From: Gnetum montanum
Taxonomy: Eukaryota; Streptophyta; Gnetopsida; Gnetales; Gnetaceae
Direction: 5' to 3'
Assembly: GCA_015680685.1 (NCBI GenBank)
Contig: MNCI01013584.1
Coordinates: 942,771-1,006,770 of the forward strand
DNA: 64,000 bases
How positions within the stretch are numbered: the stretch's first letter is position 1; each line of letters opens with the position of its first letter. Made by a program: the position numbers and the translations under genes. This document shows, in pieces, positions 53,560 through 64,000 of the stretch. A model generated the notes under the pieces. The model made no database searches, was not told where the DNA came from, and saw nothing but the letters and a program-made list of their open reading frames with translations.

Positions 53560-56292
53560 CTAGTTCAAGGTGGAGCAAAACAACCTCAGAGAGGTGGAAG
53601 GCAAGTCCCTACTGGACAGCATGTAGAATAGGAGGTGCAATCATTCAGCATCCATCAAGAAGAACCTCCTACCAGATAGTCCAGGCAGGTAGAAGGAGGA
53701 GTTGTTGCTGCGCCTGAACTGGGACAACAACTCACGTTGTCCCCGGAGTGTGTTTAGGCTATCCATGAGAAGTCCACATTCGCTACTATGATTGTGGAGC
53801 TAAACTTCAAGTTATTTGCAGAGTTCACTCCTGAGGCTATTAGGGATTACCTCAAGGGGTCTCCCTTATGGCCTGTCCTCTCTTAATGCGGTGCTTGGTA
53901 CTTAGGTGAAATGTACTAGTTCTGGCACAATAAGGAGCAAGGTACCATTGTAAATATTTGTGGTGTGATGGTAGACTTCTCTACACAAGCAATTTTAGAA
54001 GTGTTAAACCTTCTCAATATAGGGCCTCATGTTGGTCGGTTATCTACCCATTCAGATCCTAATGTGTGAAAGGATTGGTTAGAGAAGGCTTATGGCAGAG
54101 ATAAAACTTTTGGAGAATTGACAACGGAAGAGAGAGTTTATTTCAAAATTGGAACCTATCACCTCTTCCCCACAAAATGTTTGAAAAGAATATTGATGTA
54201 TGCAGCTTGGGGATGTGCAGTGTTCATGGGAAAGATTAACGCTAACCTTTTCCATCTATATTTGATGGAGATCCTTAGGCGATTTGAAGAACAAAAGTCA
54301 AGGAAGATGGCACTTCCTTTTTCCTACCTTATCAGAAAACTATGCCAATAGGGTGGTATTCAGGGATACAGAAATGATGTCCTCCGAAAAGCCCAGAATT
54401 ATTCTTATGCTAAACTACTAAAGGTGCTAGCTCTAAGAAAGAGCACTAGCGAAGAGCTGAGACCAGATGAAGAAGAAGAACAGATGAATGGATCACCTGC
54501 AACTCAACTTGCAAGACCTAGTCAACCTCCAGCCACGGGTCCCAGCCAACAATAAGAAGTAGTTCCTAGCAAAGGTTAGGATTAGCCACCACCACCATAA
54601 GACTACAAACCATTGATGAGCCATCTTTGGGCCATCACTGAGACGGTGAGTTGGGGAAGTCGTGATGACACAATCCTCTTCCGCGTCTTCGATGATGCCA
54701 TTTAGCCTACAATTTTTCTTGATCACACAAGGGATGAAGTCTCAATTCAAACAGGAGGAGGGGAAATCAGATGGTCGCAATAGATCTTAGGAAACATGGC
54801 ATCTTTTCAAGTGTAGTTAGAGATTGGTGAAGGATGTTGCAGGAGCTGCTGAAGTGATCATTGACCACATCAAGGAATCTTTCAATGTACCTGTTGTGTG
54901 AGCGACAGATATCTTAGGAGCATAGGATGCTCAAACTCTTGCCGAAACCTCAATGACTCTTGTGGACCATGAGGATGCACTTGACAGATTGCTTCAAACA
55001 GGACAAGTAATGACGTCTCTATTTGACATCCCTCAAGATGTCACAGCAATTCAATCAGACCTCATTTCCACAAAGGGGAAGCTGGTCATATCCAAAGTAA
55101 GGGTAGAGCATGCTGAAGCTAAAGTGTAGAGACTACAAGAGTAGCTCGTAGCCTTACAAGCAGCATAGCAGGATCCTTTGTAATTCATTCCCACAGACTA
55201 GCTAGACAACTTTAGAAGCAAGCAACTCACAAAGTTGATCATAGAGAATAAGAACATGGTAGAAGAAGAAAAGGAGATGGCCACTTGGGATGCCTCTACA
55301 GCATGGGTGCAAACTCATGCGCATATTAAGGCACTCAAGGCCTTAGAAGAAGAAAACAAGAAGTTGGTTGCAGATAACCTTCGGTTGACCTCTGTGGAGA
55401 AACAAAAGAAAGTTCTCAATGAACACTTTCATCAGTTGTGAGAACAATTCATTCAGGTCAACTGGGATGTGAGCTATTTGGCTAGAGAAAATTGAACCCT
55501 CTCAATGGAGGAGGTACGCACTATTCTCCAAAAATTAGCCATTGAAATAAGTGCATGGTAGAATGAGGCTAAATGACACGAGAAGCTAAAGGAGCACTTC
55601 CATGATCAAGTGGGGATGTACAAACAAATCTTAGAGAAGGAGATCCATATGGCCAAGGATCAAATCAATAACATTAGTGCTCAGCACACTGATTGGAGGG
55701 CCATATTGGACACTTATGCCTTTGTCCACCAACTGGAAGTTAAAAACCAAGATCTATAGATCCAAGAATTGATCAAATACATGGAGTTGGAAAACCTTAG
55801 ATATGCCAACCTTTCCATGTTAACAGTAGGGCACCTAAGGTTAGAGCTTGAGCAGCAGGTAGCTTCCACCCACATCAAATATGAAGCATAATTTGCAAAG
55901 CGCAAGAAGTTGGCTGAGAAACTAGATGTTACAAATTCTGAACTTGCAGTGGTAAAAGAAAGCTACTAGGGATAGAAAGATGTTGCAACCGACTTGGCTC
56001 AATGGCTAACAGATCTTCATGAATACAAAGATAAAGCTAGAGCCTATGAAGAGGAACAATGGGTGTTCACAGCATGGTATGTCAAAGCCAATCAGATGTT
56101 CCCACAACTACCCTGTCCGTGGGAAGCACTGACTCTGTCAAACATTGGAACATTAGCATGGATGGAATAAGATCCTTGGACCAAGGAGGAGAAGCTCCAG
56201 GCCATTCTTCAATGTTGTCAACCTTCAAATCCTAGAACACAAGACAAAGGGAAAGCACCCTTGGAGGAGCCACCGCCACCAGGAACTACATG
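53560..56292 (+). pseudogene. ORF Y of C: plant-transposon-type N-terminal region plus long coiled coil
   Basis: Read in the frame of 54,118-54,351 and its continuations, the N-terminal part (53,780-54,350) has NFKLFAEFTPEAIRDYL, ELTTEERVYFKIGTYHLFPT and MALPFSYLIRKLC. This layout (W/Y-x-F, H-x-x-P-T, L-P-F-x-x-L-I-x-x-L-C) I associate with the uncharacterised plant transposon protein family found in Athila-type elements. After an acidic/Pro-rich hinge near 54,470, a coiled-coil region follows at 55,000-56,080 (KALEEENKKLVADNLRLTS, HEKLKEHFHDQVGMYKQIL). It ends PLEEPPPPGTT before TGA near 56,290. About 900 residues in all. Of the in-frame stops I count most are TAG. Function unknown; it takes the place of pol. 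Confidence 0.7.
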
Positions 56293-56455
56293 AGTTCCAT
56301 TTTTTGTAGTTGTAGTATTTTTCTGTGTTGTGTCTTCCCACACTGCAGCATCATTTCATTTTTTTTTGTTTTTCCAGTTCATAATAACATACCTATCCAT
56401 TGTGTAATCAATGGAGCTTATTCTTCTTGTAACTCGAGGATGAGTTTTTATTCAG

Positions 56456-56466
56456 TCATGGGGGTA
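56456..56466 (+). other. C polypurine tract
   Basis: CATGGGGGTA directly precedes the 3' LTR start TGATGGG at 56,467, the normal place for the plus-strand primer. Confidence 0.75.
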
Positions 56467-57326
56467 TGATGGGACGCGATATTGCATAAGCCACAATATC
56501 GCGTCAGTCACGATATCGCATCCCCTGCGATATCGCGTCTTCCCTACGATATCACATATGCGATATTGCAGTCCACCGCAATGTCTATAAATAGGAAGTG
56601 GCTCTCCCTTGTTCATCATTAGTTATTAGTTAGGAGTTAGAAGTAGCAAAGCTCTAGCAGTTTGATCCCTCCAGAGTTAGATTATTTTTCCAGTGTTTGC
56701 CCGCAGTGTGGTGAATGTAATTGTATGGCATTCTTTATTTGAGTGTGACGTACTTAGACACACACATGACCGACAATAAAGATTGAGATTACTTCATCAT
56801 TGTAGCATTCACTTTGTTATTTATTTTTTTATTTATTTAATGTTATTTACTATTTTCTCTCTCTCACCCTTAAACTCCTAGAACGCGGAATGAGTACAAC
56901 TTGATTACGAGCATTTAAGTGTGACTACATGGTAGCCCAGTGGCGTACCTAGGATCTGCGCTTGGTAATCCTAGTGGTAGTCATGCATGAGGTCCAAGAT
57001 GTGTACAGTTGATCAAGGAATCGGTTGCTCATCGCACTTAGGCTAGATTAGACTTTCTTACCCTTTTCCTCCTAGCTTAGCTTAGTTAATATTATTTCCC
57101 GCTGCCTTCAAGAGTAGCATTAGAATTAGGAACACATCATACACATCACTCTAGACTAAACCATATGTGACAAATATAAATACTATTCCAAGTGGAAAGA
57201 CAGCGAACTACGACCTAAGGTTAATGATCTAGGTGCCACAACTAGTCCTTCTGCGGAGTTCGACTGGATCACGCGTGCTACGCTCGTTTCATATGGTTGA
57301 GTGTAGGGGTACCTCGCCACTTATCA
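56467..57326 (+). repeat. C 3' LTR
   Basis: Matches the 5' LTR throughout (for example GTAGCCCAGTGGCGTACCTAG at about 56,930 and 49,252, differing only slightly around it). It has six (G)CGATAT(C/T)(G/A)-type boxes at 56,474-56,572, an intact TATAAATA at 56,586-56,593, and ends CCACTTATCA. Confidence 0.93.
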
Positions 57327-57950
57327 CTAAGCATGAAAATAAAGTAATTAAGTTCTAATTAATTTAATAAACTATATAATTCCCTAACTAATTCCTAACA
57401 GAAGCATCTAGTCCCACCTTTCGTACATATCCTAAACATGCCTCAACACTAATAAGTTATCAAGCGTAAGTGCTACTGGGAATACCAAGCATTAACGTAT
57501 GCTTGAGGTGGTCGTACTTATGTGCGTTAATTATGCATATTCAAATAAATAATTAATCTACATAAATGTAAGTTTCATAATAGTAAAGTACATTAAAGTA
57601 AACATTATGCTAATTCCAAGGGCTAAAAGATTTATCAAGAAGTTTGTCCTTATTATCATTCACATAGAAATGTCCAAGTATTTCAACGTTCAAATAAATA
57701 TCTATATACTTTCCAAATCCTACTACGAGCACTTAGAAAGTATTCTAACTATTGGAAAAGCAAACTTCAAGAACTTTGTCAAGCTACTACATAAGCAATG
57801 CCATAAATGTGATGAGTGTGCATATTTATATAGGCAAGACTAGATACTCCATCAACACATATGCATTGACGCATCAAATCATGTGTTGATGGATATGCAT
57901 GGACAAAGATGCATTGATGAGATCTCATCAACGTAGCCAAAATGATGATT
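57327..57950 (-). repeat. A1 5' LTR, distal part with TATA box and hairpin (end not fixed)
   Basis: The sequence right of C continues the A1 LTR. On the minus strand TATATAAATA lies at 57,823-57,832, a good TATA box for a minus-strand element. Upstream of it (higher coordinates) is an inverted repeat with perfect 11-bp arms CATCAACACAT (57,850-57,860) and ATGTGTTGATG (57,881-57,891). The outer end of the LTR cannot be placed without the partner. Confidence 0.55.
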
Positions 57951-59868
57951 CATTAGACATTGGAATAAAAAATTTATGCCTATTGATCCCACCATTGAAA
58001 ACATCCTTAAGGTTTAGAAGACACCTTTCCTAAGCTAAAGTCAATTGTAGAGAGACACATTTGGCCCAAGAAACATATCTTTCCCAATGTCATACTCTAT
58101 GCAGAAGATGGCTTTGGTTTCAAGAAGATATCTTTCCCAAGAGTCAAGATTGTACATAAGACATCCTATATATGGATAAGATGTCTCATGCTCTAAATAA
58201 AACATCTTTCTAGTTAGAGCCTCAATAATTATATGTCTAGTTTGAAGTCTCAAACTTCTCATAAAATCTTCCATTAGTCTTGGAACCTTACAAACACATC
58301 CAAAAACATACCAAAATACAAACAATACCTACAAACAAACATAAGAAATATAACATTTAAGGATTGACATTTTAGAACTAGGTGATGTTTTCATTAACTT
58401 AGGTTAACACAATGTAATAAAAATCAAAGGATATCAATAAAAATTTACATGCAAGGCAATAGACATTCAAAATAAAATAGGTTAAGGGAAACAGAAAATA
58501 AAAAATAAATTTAAAAAAAAACTTGCAAAAGTATAAGTTTAAATATTCAAAAATCAATGTCAATAACTCCTTACTTATAAATCCTAACTTGTTTACTAAT
58601 AATAGTTCAAAAATGCTAATGCCCAAGACAATACAAAATATACATGTAAGATTATAACAATGAAATAAACTAATAGAAATCCAAGAATATAACCAAGGCA
58701 TTGAGCTACTATTAATAAAAAATATTATTAACACATAAAGCTAAAATTAGCATTACCAACTTAAATAAACATGAAAGCAAAGTTAGGCCTCCAAGCAAGA
58801 TAGGCAAGTATAAAATCTATACAATCAACCAAACGGCATGCAAATTATAAAGTACAAGCACTAATAGAATATATAATGTAACACTAGTACCTAATATTTT
58901 TGTGATTTGAACCCTTGATGTTTTGTTTTCTAGCCTATGTCTTGTGCTTTATTGATTTTTTTCTTTTGTTGACTATACCTTTCTAGTTTGAACTATGTGC
59001 TTATTTTATTTTTAGTTATCTATTCTTTTTAATATTTTAATTTTTTCTCTTGTTTAATTTTATTTTATTCTCTTTTTAGTATTTTTGATATTTTTTATTT
59101 TTCTTTTAATTTAGCATATAAGCATTAACTTCTTTTGTTGGAGTTTTGAGTTACTAGGAGGCAATGGATGAATCATTCACACATGAGATACTACCTTGGT
59201 TGTAGTATGCTTTGTTTGCACTACTTTGTATACTTGTAAATTAATATTTATAATTTTTTTAGTTTTAAATTTATTTTTAGCTTCCATTTTAGAGGGTTTT
59301 ATTAATGCCATAGGTAGTTATGTATTTGACGTTAAACTCTATTATTACTTTGGACTTAGGCATAGTTACTACCTAATCCTTAGGGGAGATATCTATTATG
59401 TGAGGATATAATTTTTAACTATTTTTAGAAATTATATTTTTTTAGAAGGTGTCAAATCCTAAAAAATGAATAATAATATTTTAAAAAATAGAGCACATCA
59501 TATCATCAAAGCAAGAGTCTAAAGAAAAAGTCCAATGATTTTGAGGAGGAATTTTTAGGTTTTCATCCTTATAACTAATCCTAAAAAGCCTTTCTTATGG
59601 GGTAGGAAAAAGATCAGGCCTTGCCTTTATTAAAAAATTCCCTCATAGCTTTTCACTTCTTACTAAAGGATTTCTTATAAAGAGAAGGAAAATACTCTAT
59701 GTAAAGAAAAAAGAATACAACAATCAAAGATAAAGAACAAATAGAAAAAAAAGCTAAAGGCTTCCCATCCTTAAGTCTCCAAAATAAAAAGAAATTAATA
59801 TTGTCAAGAAAAATAATTATTTACCTGGGATATTGCTTATTTAAAATTCGTGGAATACAATGACTAGA
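57951..59868. other. AT-rich spacer, no gene seen
   Basis: Contains the repeated phrase (A)GATATCTTTCCCAA(G/T) at about 58,071 and 58,126, very AT-rich DNA at 58,400-59,150 and scattered short frames without motifs. It may hold the rest of the A1 LTR or older flanking DNA. Confidence 0.6.
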
Positions 59869-60230
59869 TGTTCCACAATAGAATTAGATAGATCTCATCC
59901 ATTAATCTATTTTGAATAAGATGAGATCCTATTCATGTAATTCATATCCAATCCCATGTTTAGGTTATCCCATATTAAGAAGATCCTTAAATAAGATGAT
60001 AAGGATCATCCCCATGATTTATGAGATTCATGCTTATTTCTCCAAATCTATTCTTGGGAGATGAAGGCCTATATAATTGTAGCAACACATATTCATTCAT
60101 ATAGAAAAAAAATAATAGAAGAGACATAATAAAATTTGAGAAAGTCTCACAGGAGTGTGTTTGTTCTAACTAAGTTCTTTATTTCCTTTAAGCTTAGTTC
60201 GTAGATTCAAGGCCCTTTAGACTCTTAATT
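59869..60230 (+). repeat. Copia 5' LTR (boundaries approximate) with TATA box
   Basis: The start is placed at TGTTCCACAATAG (59,869). A TATA box TATATAA is at 60,070-60,076. The sequence ends ...CTCTTAATT just before the primer site; the terminal CA expected of an LTR is not preserved. The partner LTR is not in view, so limits rest on signals only. Confidence 0.6.
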
Positions 60231-60248
60231 TGGTATCAGAGCAGGTTA
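60231..60248 (+). other. Copia primer-binding site (initiator tRNA-Met type)
   Basis: TGGTATCAGAGCAGGTTA matches the standard TGGTATCAGAGC primer site complementary to the 3' end of plant initiator tRNA-Met. Confidence 0.95.
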
Positions 60249-60279
60249 GCTCAGATTCTTGATAACAGATCTCTCCAAG

Positions 60280-61500
60280 ATGGCCCAAAATCATGGATCC
60301 ATGTCTCTCCAAGTTCCTATCTTCAATAGAGAGAATTATGAATATTGGGCAATCAAGATAAAGACATTCTTGATCTCACAAGATCTTTAGGATCTTGTTG
60401 AAAATGGATTCCAAGATGTTGATCAAGTAACATTTCAATCCTTGAAGGAAGACGAAAGAATGAATTTAAGGAGCTTTGTAAGAAAGATGCAAAAGCATTA
60501 TTCATCATTCAATTTGGGTTAGATTTGACAATCTTTCCCAAAATTTTCATGCATCAAACTAGCAAAGTTGCATGGGATGCACTGGAGATTGCATACAAGG
60601 GATCATTAAAAGTTTGTGTTGTCAAGTTACAAGTTTTAAGAAAATATTTTAAATATTTGTGCATGCTAGATTCAGAGAATATTAATCAATACATCAGCTG
60701 ATTTCAACAAGTTTCAAAATGGACTTGAATCTTTTGGAGAAATGCTTAAGGAAAGGCATGTTGTTGAAAAGATCCTTCAAAGTGTAACCAAACGATATGA
60801 TCCCATCGTCGTGGCTATTGAAGAAGTAAGAGATCTTGATAATATGACCATGGTTGAGCTCATAGGAAGCTTAAGGACATACGAGCAAAGAATTGCTAAA
60901 CATGAGGATTCAACAACAAATGCATTTCAAGCACAATTTCAGAGGACATCCAATCAAAATCAAAATCAACATCAAAGATCCTCAAGTGGATCCTCATTCA
61001 AAGGATGTGGACGTGGTCATGGTAGAGCTAGAGGTCATGGTCATGGAATATCAAATCAATCAAAGGAAGGTAAGCATTGTGATTTCTGTGGTACCAAGAC
61101 CCACAATACTCTTGAATGTTGGTCAAGGAAGAAGTATGAAAAGAAGGGAAAAGAAAAACTTTTAGAACATGAAGATCAAAAAAAAGGCGAGAAATTATTT
61201 TACACTAAAAAGAAGGAAGATCAACTCTTGATCTCTGCAAAGGTACCAGATGCTAGCAACAACAATAACATTTGGTATGCTGATAGTGGGTGTAGCAATC
61301 ACATGACAGGGAATAAGAAATTGTTCTCAAGCTTGGCAAAATATGATGGAAAGGTAACCATAGGTAATGGAAAGAAGTTAACCATTGCTAGGATTGGATC
61401 ACTTACCTTCACAACAACTTAAGGTAACAAATATGTTATTTCCTAGATCTATTTTATTCTAGATCTTTCAAAGAATTTATTAAGTGTGGGGCAATTATGT
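60280..61500 (+). pseudogene. Copia gag and protease remnant
   Basis: The start ATG at 60,280 (MAQNHGSMSLQVPIFNRENY, then EYWAIKIKTFL) is followed by a Gag region with two compensating frameshifts. Frame 60,742-61,422 is open for 226 residues and contains MLKERHVVEKILQSVTKRYD, IEEVRDLDNMT, a Gly/His/Arg-rich stretch and a zinc knuckle CDFCGTKTHNTLEC (C-x2-C-x4-H-x4-C, 61,079-61,120). It ends with the protease motif WYADSGCSNHMTG (D-S-G intact). Gag packages the RNA; the knuckle binds it; the protease matures Gag-Pol. Confidence 0.9.
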
Positions 61501-62560
61501 CATAATGGGTATCATGTTGAATTTGAAAATGATGTTTGTAAAATTTCTAAGGCTGATGATGATAAAGGTATTGCCATTATCCCTATAAGCAACAATCAGA
61601 TGTACAATTTACAAATGCAAAAGGATGTTCATTATCTTACTGTCACTAAAGACATAGCATGGTTATGGCATGCCCAGTAAGGACATGTCAACTTTGGCTC
61701 AATGGACCACATGCAAAAATGAGAAATTGTAAGAGGTATGCCAAAATTTTCTTTGCCAGATAATCATGATTGTGGCATATGTCAACTAGGAAAAATTACA
61801 AGGTTACTGTTTCCTAGAAAAGAACATAGATCTCAAGAAAAATTAGATCTAGTTCATATGGATTTATGTGGTCCCATGCAAACATTGAGCCTAGGTAAAA
61901 ATCGATATATGTTCATCATAGTGGATGATTTTTCAAGATTTTCTTAAGGGTATTTTATGAAATTACAAGATTAAACATTGGAATTTTTTAAAGAATTCAA
62001 GGTGGAAGTAGAAAATCAAAGTGGTAATTGAATTAAGAAAATTCGAACAGATCGAGGTGGTATATTTTTATCAATTGAATTTGATGAATTTTGCAAGAAA
62101 AGTGGGATTATTGATCAAAAAACCACATCATTCACACCTCAAAAAAATGGTATTGTTGAGAGAAAGAATAGAATTGTGGTTGAAATGGCAAGGTTTCTAC
62201 TTCAAATGTTAGGTTTGGAGAACAAATTTTGGCCAGAAGCTTGTGCAACATCAATATATATTTTAAATAGGGTGCCATCAAGATCAATTCAAAATAAAAC
62301 TCCATATGCATTATGGAATGGATATCCACCCAATATCTCTCATTTGAAAATTTATGATTCACCATGCTACATTCAAATTCTAATACAAAAAAGACAAAAG
62401 CTAGATAAACAAGGACAGCCATGTATTTTTATGCGATATTTTACAAATTCTAAAGCATAAAAATGTTATGATGAAATAAATAAAAGAGTAATTGATTCAT
62501 GCGACATCCATTTTATTGAATTTGAAGCCAAACAATTTGGAAGACAACATATGGAATCAA
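61480..62560 (+). pseudogene. Copia integrase remnant
   Basis: Frame 61,486-61,680 starts SVGQLCHNGYHVEFEND and ends at LWHAQ, the His of the zinc site. After a TAA come GHVNFGSM and CGICQLGK (Cys pair). The core has DLVHMDLCGPMQT (first Asp), FIIVDDFSRFS, KKIRTDRGGIFLS (second Asp) and QKNGIVERKNRI (Glu), then MLGLENKFWPEACATSIYIL and SRSIQNKTPYALWNG. The D-D-E residues are all present but split over frames by stops at about 61,945, 61,970 and 62,030. The order PR-INT before RT confirms copia. Confidence 0.9.
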
Positions 62561-63620
62561 CAGCAAATCAAAAACCATATAAAAGTATTTTGGATGGCAA
62601 TGTGGAATAGCAAAATCAACCATGTGAAAGGGAGAATATGACTTCTAGTCAACAAAATGGAATCATGCAAAATTTGAAGTGTCACTACCATACAATGTCA
62701 TCATGCAAGAAAACCAATTCAACATGTCAAGGCCTCACAACTGCCATAGGACCCACAGTTCCATCAGCTCTTGTTCAATGGTTAATCACTAACCCATTGA
62801 TCTAGTCTACCTGGTTCCTTTGTCTGGATGTTGCATACAACCAGTGGACCGTTTTTACAAAAATAAAAATATCTACAGGGGAAAAATGTGCTTGCTCCTG
62901 CTTCCAAAAACGTTCCTATTGTTGCCAAAAACATGCTTATTGCTGCTACCAAAAACATGCCTGTTGTGCCTATTGCTACAGCCAAAAACATGCATGTTAC
63001 TATTGCCAAAAATGTGCATGTTGCTGTTGCCAAAAACATGCCTCCTACTACCAATTTTGGACATGGATTTGTGGAAGTAATAAATTAATGATTACCACAG
63101 CATACACAACCCTAGCATGGTCATCTAGGTGATGTTTTTTCTAATTTTTCTACTACATGTATATCAACATCCTTATCCTTATCAGCAACATGAAGACCAA
63201 AAATTCACCGATGATCATTGGCCACCTGTAATCCATTATTTTCAAGTTGCCCAAACACAAAATTTTCCATCTTGGCCTCAATACCCCAATTGTACCACAG
63301 TTAATCATTTTTTCATGATTTTTTGGGATCAATCCCACCTGAAATGATTTCTTTGATAATTCCACGTTGGGATAAATCTCAAAATATATCAATGGAAAAT
63401 GTAGTGCAACACCATCCTCAATTTTCATTTCCTCTTCAAGGGCACACCTCTAGAACAACACCTTCTCAAATCATTTCATCTGCAACACCTTCTACCTTAA
63501 TAATGTCCACCTCCCAGCAAAGTCCAACCACCTCTCAACCAGCTCAATATCATCCAACCTTTAACACGCTAGATACAAATTTTACACAACACATGAGAAG
63601 AAGTCACTTTCATGAAGACA
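62561..63620 (+). other. Copia INT-RT linker with AKNM minisatellite
   Basis: At 62,889-63,055 a degenerate 24-36 bp unit, (G/A)TTGC(C/T)(A/G)CC AAAAACATGC, is repeated seven times and would encode (V/I)AKNM(x)n in one frame. Frame 63,323-63,600 is rich in Ser, Thr, Pro and Gln, as usual for this variable linker. Confidence 0.7.
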
Positions 63621-63639
63621 TTGCTTCACTAACCCAAGA

Positions 63640-63898
63640 TGTGAAATCTATTGAAAATGCTCTTTTCACTATGATGGATGATGAATTTTTTGCACTACTT
63701 ACACCGATGGGGGGAAACAATGATGGTTTAATGGAACCATCCATAGTCATCAAAGCTACACAAGATAACCATTGGATTGATGCCATGGAGAAAGAGCTAC
63801 ATCAAATTAATAAAAACAACACTTGGAGCCTAGTTCCTCATCCATTTGGTAAGCCTGTTATCAGTTTAAAATGGATATTTAAACTTCAGAGAAATTGA
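63640..63898 (+). pseudogene. Copia reverse transcriptase, N-terminal start only
   Basis: The open frame reads EPSIVIKATQDNHWIDAMEK, ELHQINKNNTWSLVPHP and VISLKWIFKLQRN. This is the start of the copia RT domain (W-x-x-A-M-x-x-E, then N-x-T-W-x-L-V, then W-x-F-K). The frame ends immediately afterwards where the 45-bp repeat begins. The catalytic part is therefore displaced or lost. Confidence 0.9.
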
Positions 63899-64000
63899 TG
63901 AGAGTACTTACTCTAGCAGTTACTCTAATTATTAGAGTGGTTACTCTAGCAATTACTATAGCAGTTATTCTAATTATTAGAGTGGTTACTCTAGCGGTTA
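63899..64000. repeat. 45-bp-period repeat with CTCTAATTATTAGAG palindromic core, interrupting RT
   Basis: GCAGTTACTCTAATTATTAG occurs at 63,916 and, with one change, at 63,961. TTACTCTAGC occurs three to four times. The core CTCTAATTATTAGAG is almost self-complementary. The repeat may be the edge of a small inserted element or a satellite; it continues past the window. Confidence 0.8.

Larger units (their letters stand above)
48834..57326 (+). mobile_element. C: non-autonomous Athila-like LTR element (gag-like + coiled-coil ORF, no pol)
   Basis: LTRs are 48,834-49,646 and 56,467-57,326 (TGATGGG...CATCA/TATCA). The flanks are CTAAC (48,829-48,833) and CTAAG (57,327-57,331), a 5-bp target duplication with one change. 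The primer site is at 49,648-49,665 and the PPT at 56,456-56,466. Between them are a gag remnant (49,763-51,478), about 1.7 kb without a gene, an internal TATA promoter (53,120-53,215), a 298-base assembly gap, and ORF Y (53,560-56,292). No protease, RT, RNase H or integrase motif was found on either strand. It must have relied on an autonomous partner such as an A1-like element with the same primer type. Confidence 0.88.
59869..64000 (+). mobile_element. Ty1/copia LTR element, 5' part (runs off the window)
   Basis: Presumed LTR about 59,869-60,230, primer site at 60,231, then gag, protease, integrase and the first part of RT in the order gag-PR-INT-RT, which defines Ty1/copia. RT is broken at 63,898 by a 45-bp-period repeat that continues to the window edge. 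Frames contain a mixture of TAA, TGA and TAG stops. The 3' LTR is beyond the window. Confidence 0.9.

Noticed and set aside
53207-53631. Two long overlapping frames on both strands through 53,262-53,559
   Set aside because: They consist almost wholly of undetermined bases in the assembly gap and are not evidence of coding.
58399-58734. Phe/Leu/Tyr-rich 111-residue frame that resembles a membrane protein
   Set aside because: The composition is what AT-rich DNA gives by chance. No start context, homologue or neighbour supports it.

Overview
This window is a nest of old LTR retrotransposons from a large, repeat-rich plant genome. I found no intact host gene, tRNA, rRNA or CRISPR array. The plant assignment rests on Athila-type and Tat-type Ty3/gypsy elements (Tat recognised by its second RNase H), a Ty1/copia element with an initiator-tRNA-Met primer site, and a plant-like DNA polymerase alpha gene fragment. 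The size, age and depth of nesting would fit a gymnosperm, but the species cannot be fixed from the sequence. Almost every reading frame is broken by stops and frameshifts. Coordinates of decayed domains are therefore approximate, while LTR ends and target-site duplications are given to the base where they can be read.

Layout. (1) A1, an Athila-lineage element on the minus strand, is the oldest layer. Its integrase, RNase H and reverse transcriptase lie at 1-2570. Its protease, gag, primer site and 5' LTR lie at 44,778-48,833 and from 57,327 onward. (2) T1, a Tat-lineage element on the minus strand (2,571-44,777, target duplication AGGAT), is inserted in A1 pol. (3) T2, a second member of the same family (about 20,866-40,378, minus), is inserted in the gag-pro region of T1. 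(4) P, a 3.19-kb insertion with a CTATC target duplication (8,665-11,852), lies in the reverse transcriptase of T1 and carries a DNA polymerase alpha fragment. (5) C, an Athila-like non-autonomous element on the plus strand (48,834-57,326), is inserted in the 5' LTR of A1. It has gag-like and coiled-coil ORFs but no pol. (6) A Ty1/copia element on the plus strand begins at about 59,869 and runs off the right edge.

The most unusual content is in T1 and T2. Both carry, between protease and reverse transcriptase, a 4-5 kb gene on the opposite strand. It has its own TATA box, several introns at matching positions with recognisable splice sites and branch points, and a product of perhaps 1,000 residues that I cannot assign to a family. 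Introns can survive retrotransposition here because the gene is antisense to the genomic RNA. Tandem arrays of a shared unit with core AGTTTAAGG sit at the borders between the antisense-gene block, the RT-integrase block and the 3' untranslated region.

Other notable points: a perfect fourfold 83-bp duplication of the RT active-site segment in A1; GATATCGC-type palindromes shared by the C LTRs and an internal promoter; an apparent excess of TAG stops consistent with methyl-C decay at CAG; and assembly defects at 11,215, 11,539, 44,170 and 53,262-53,559.
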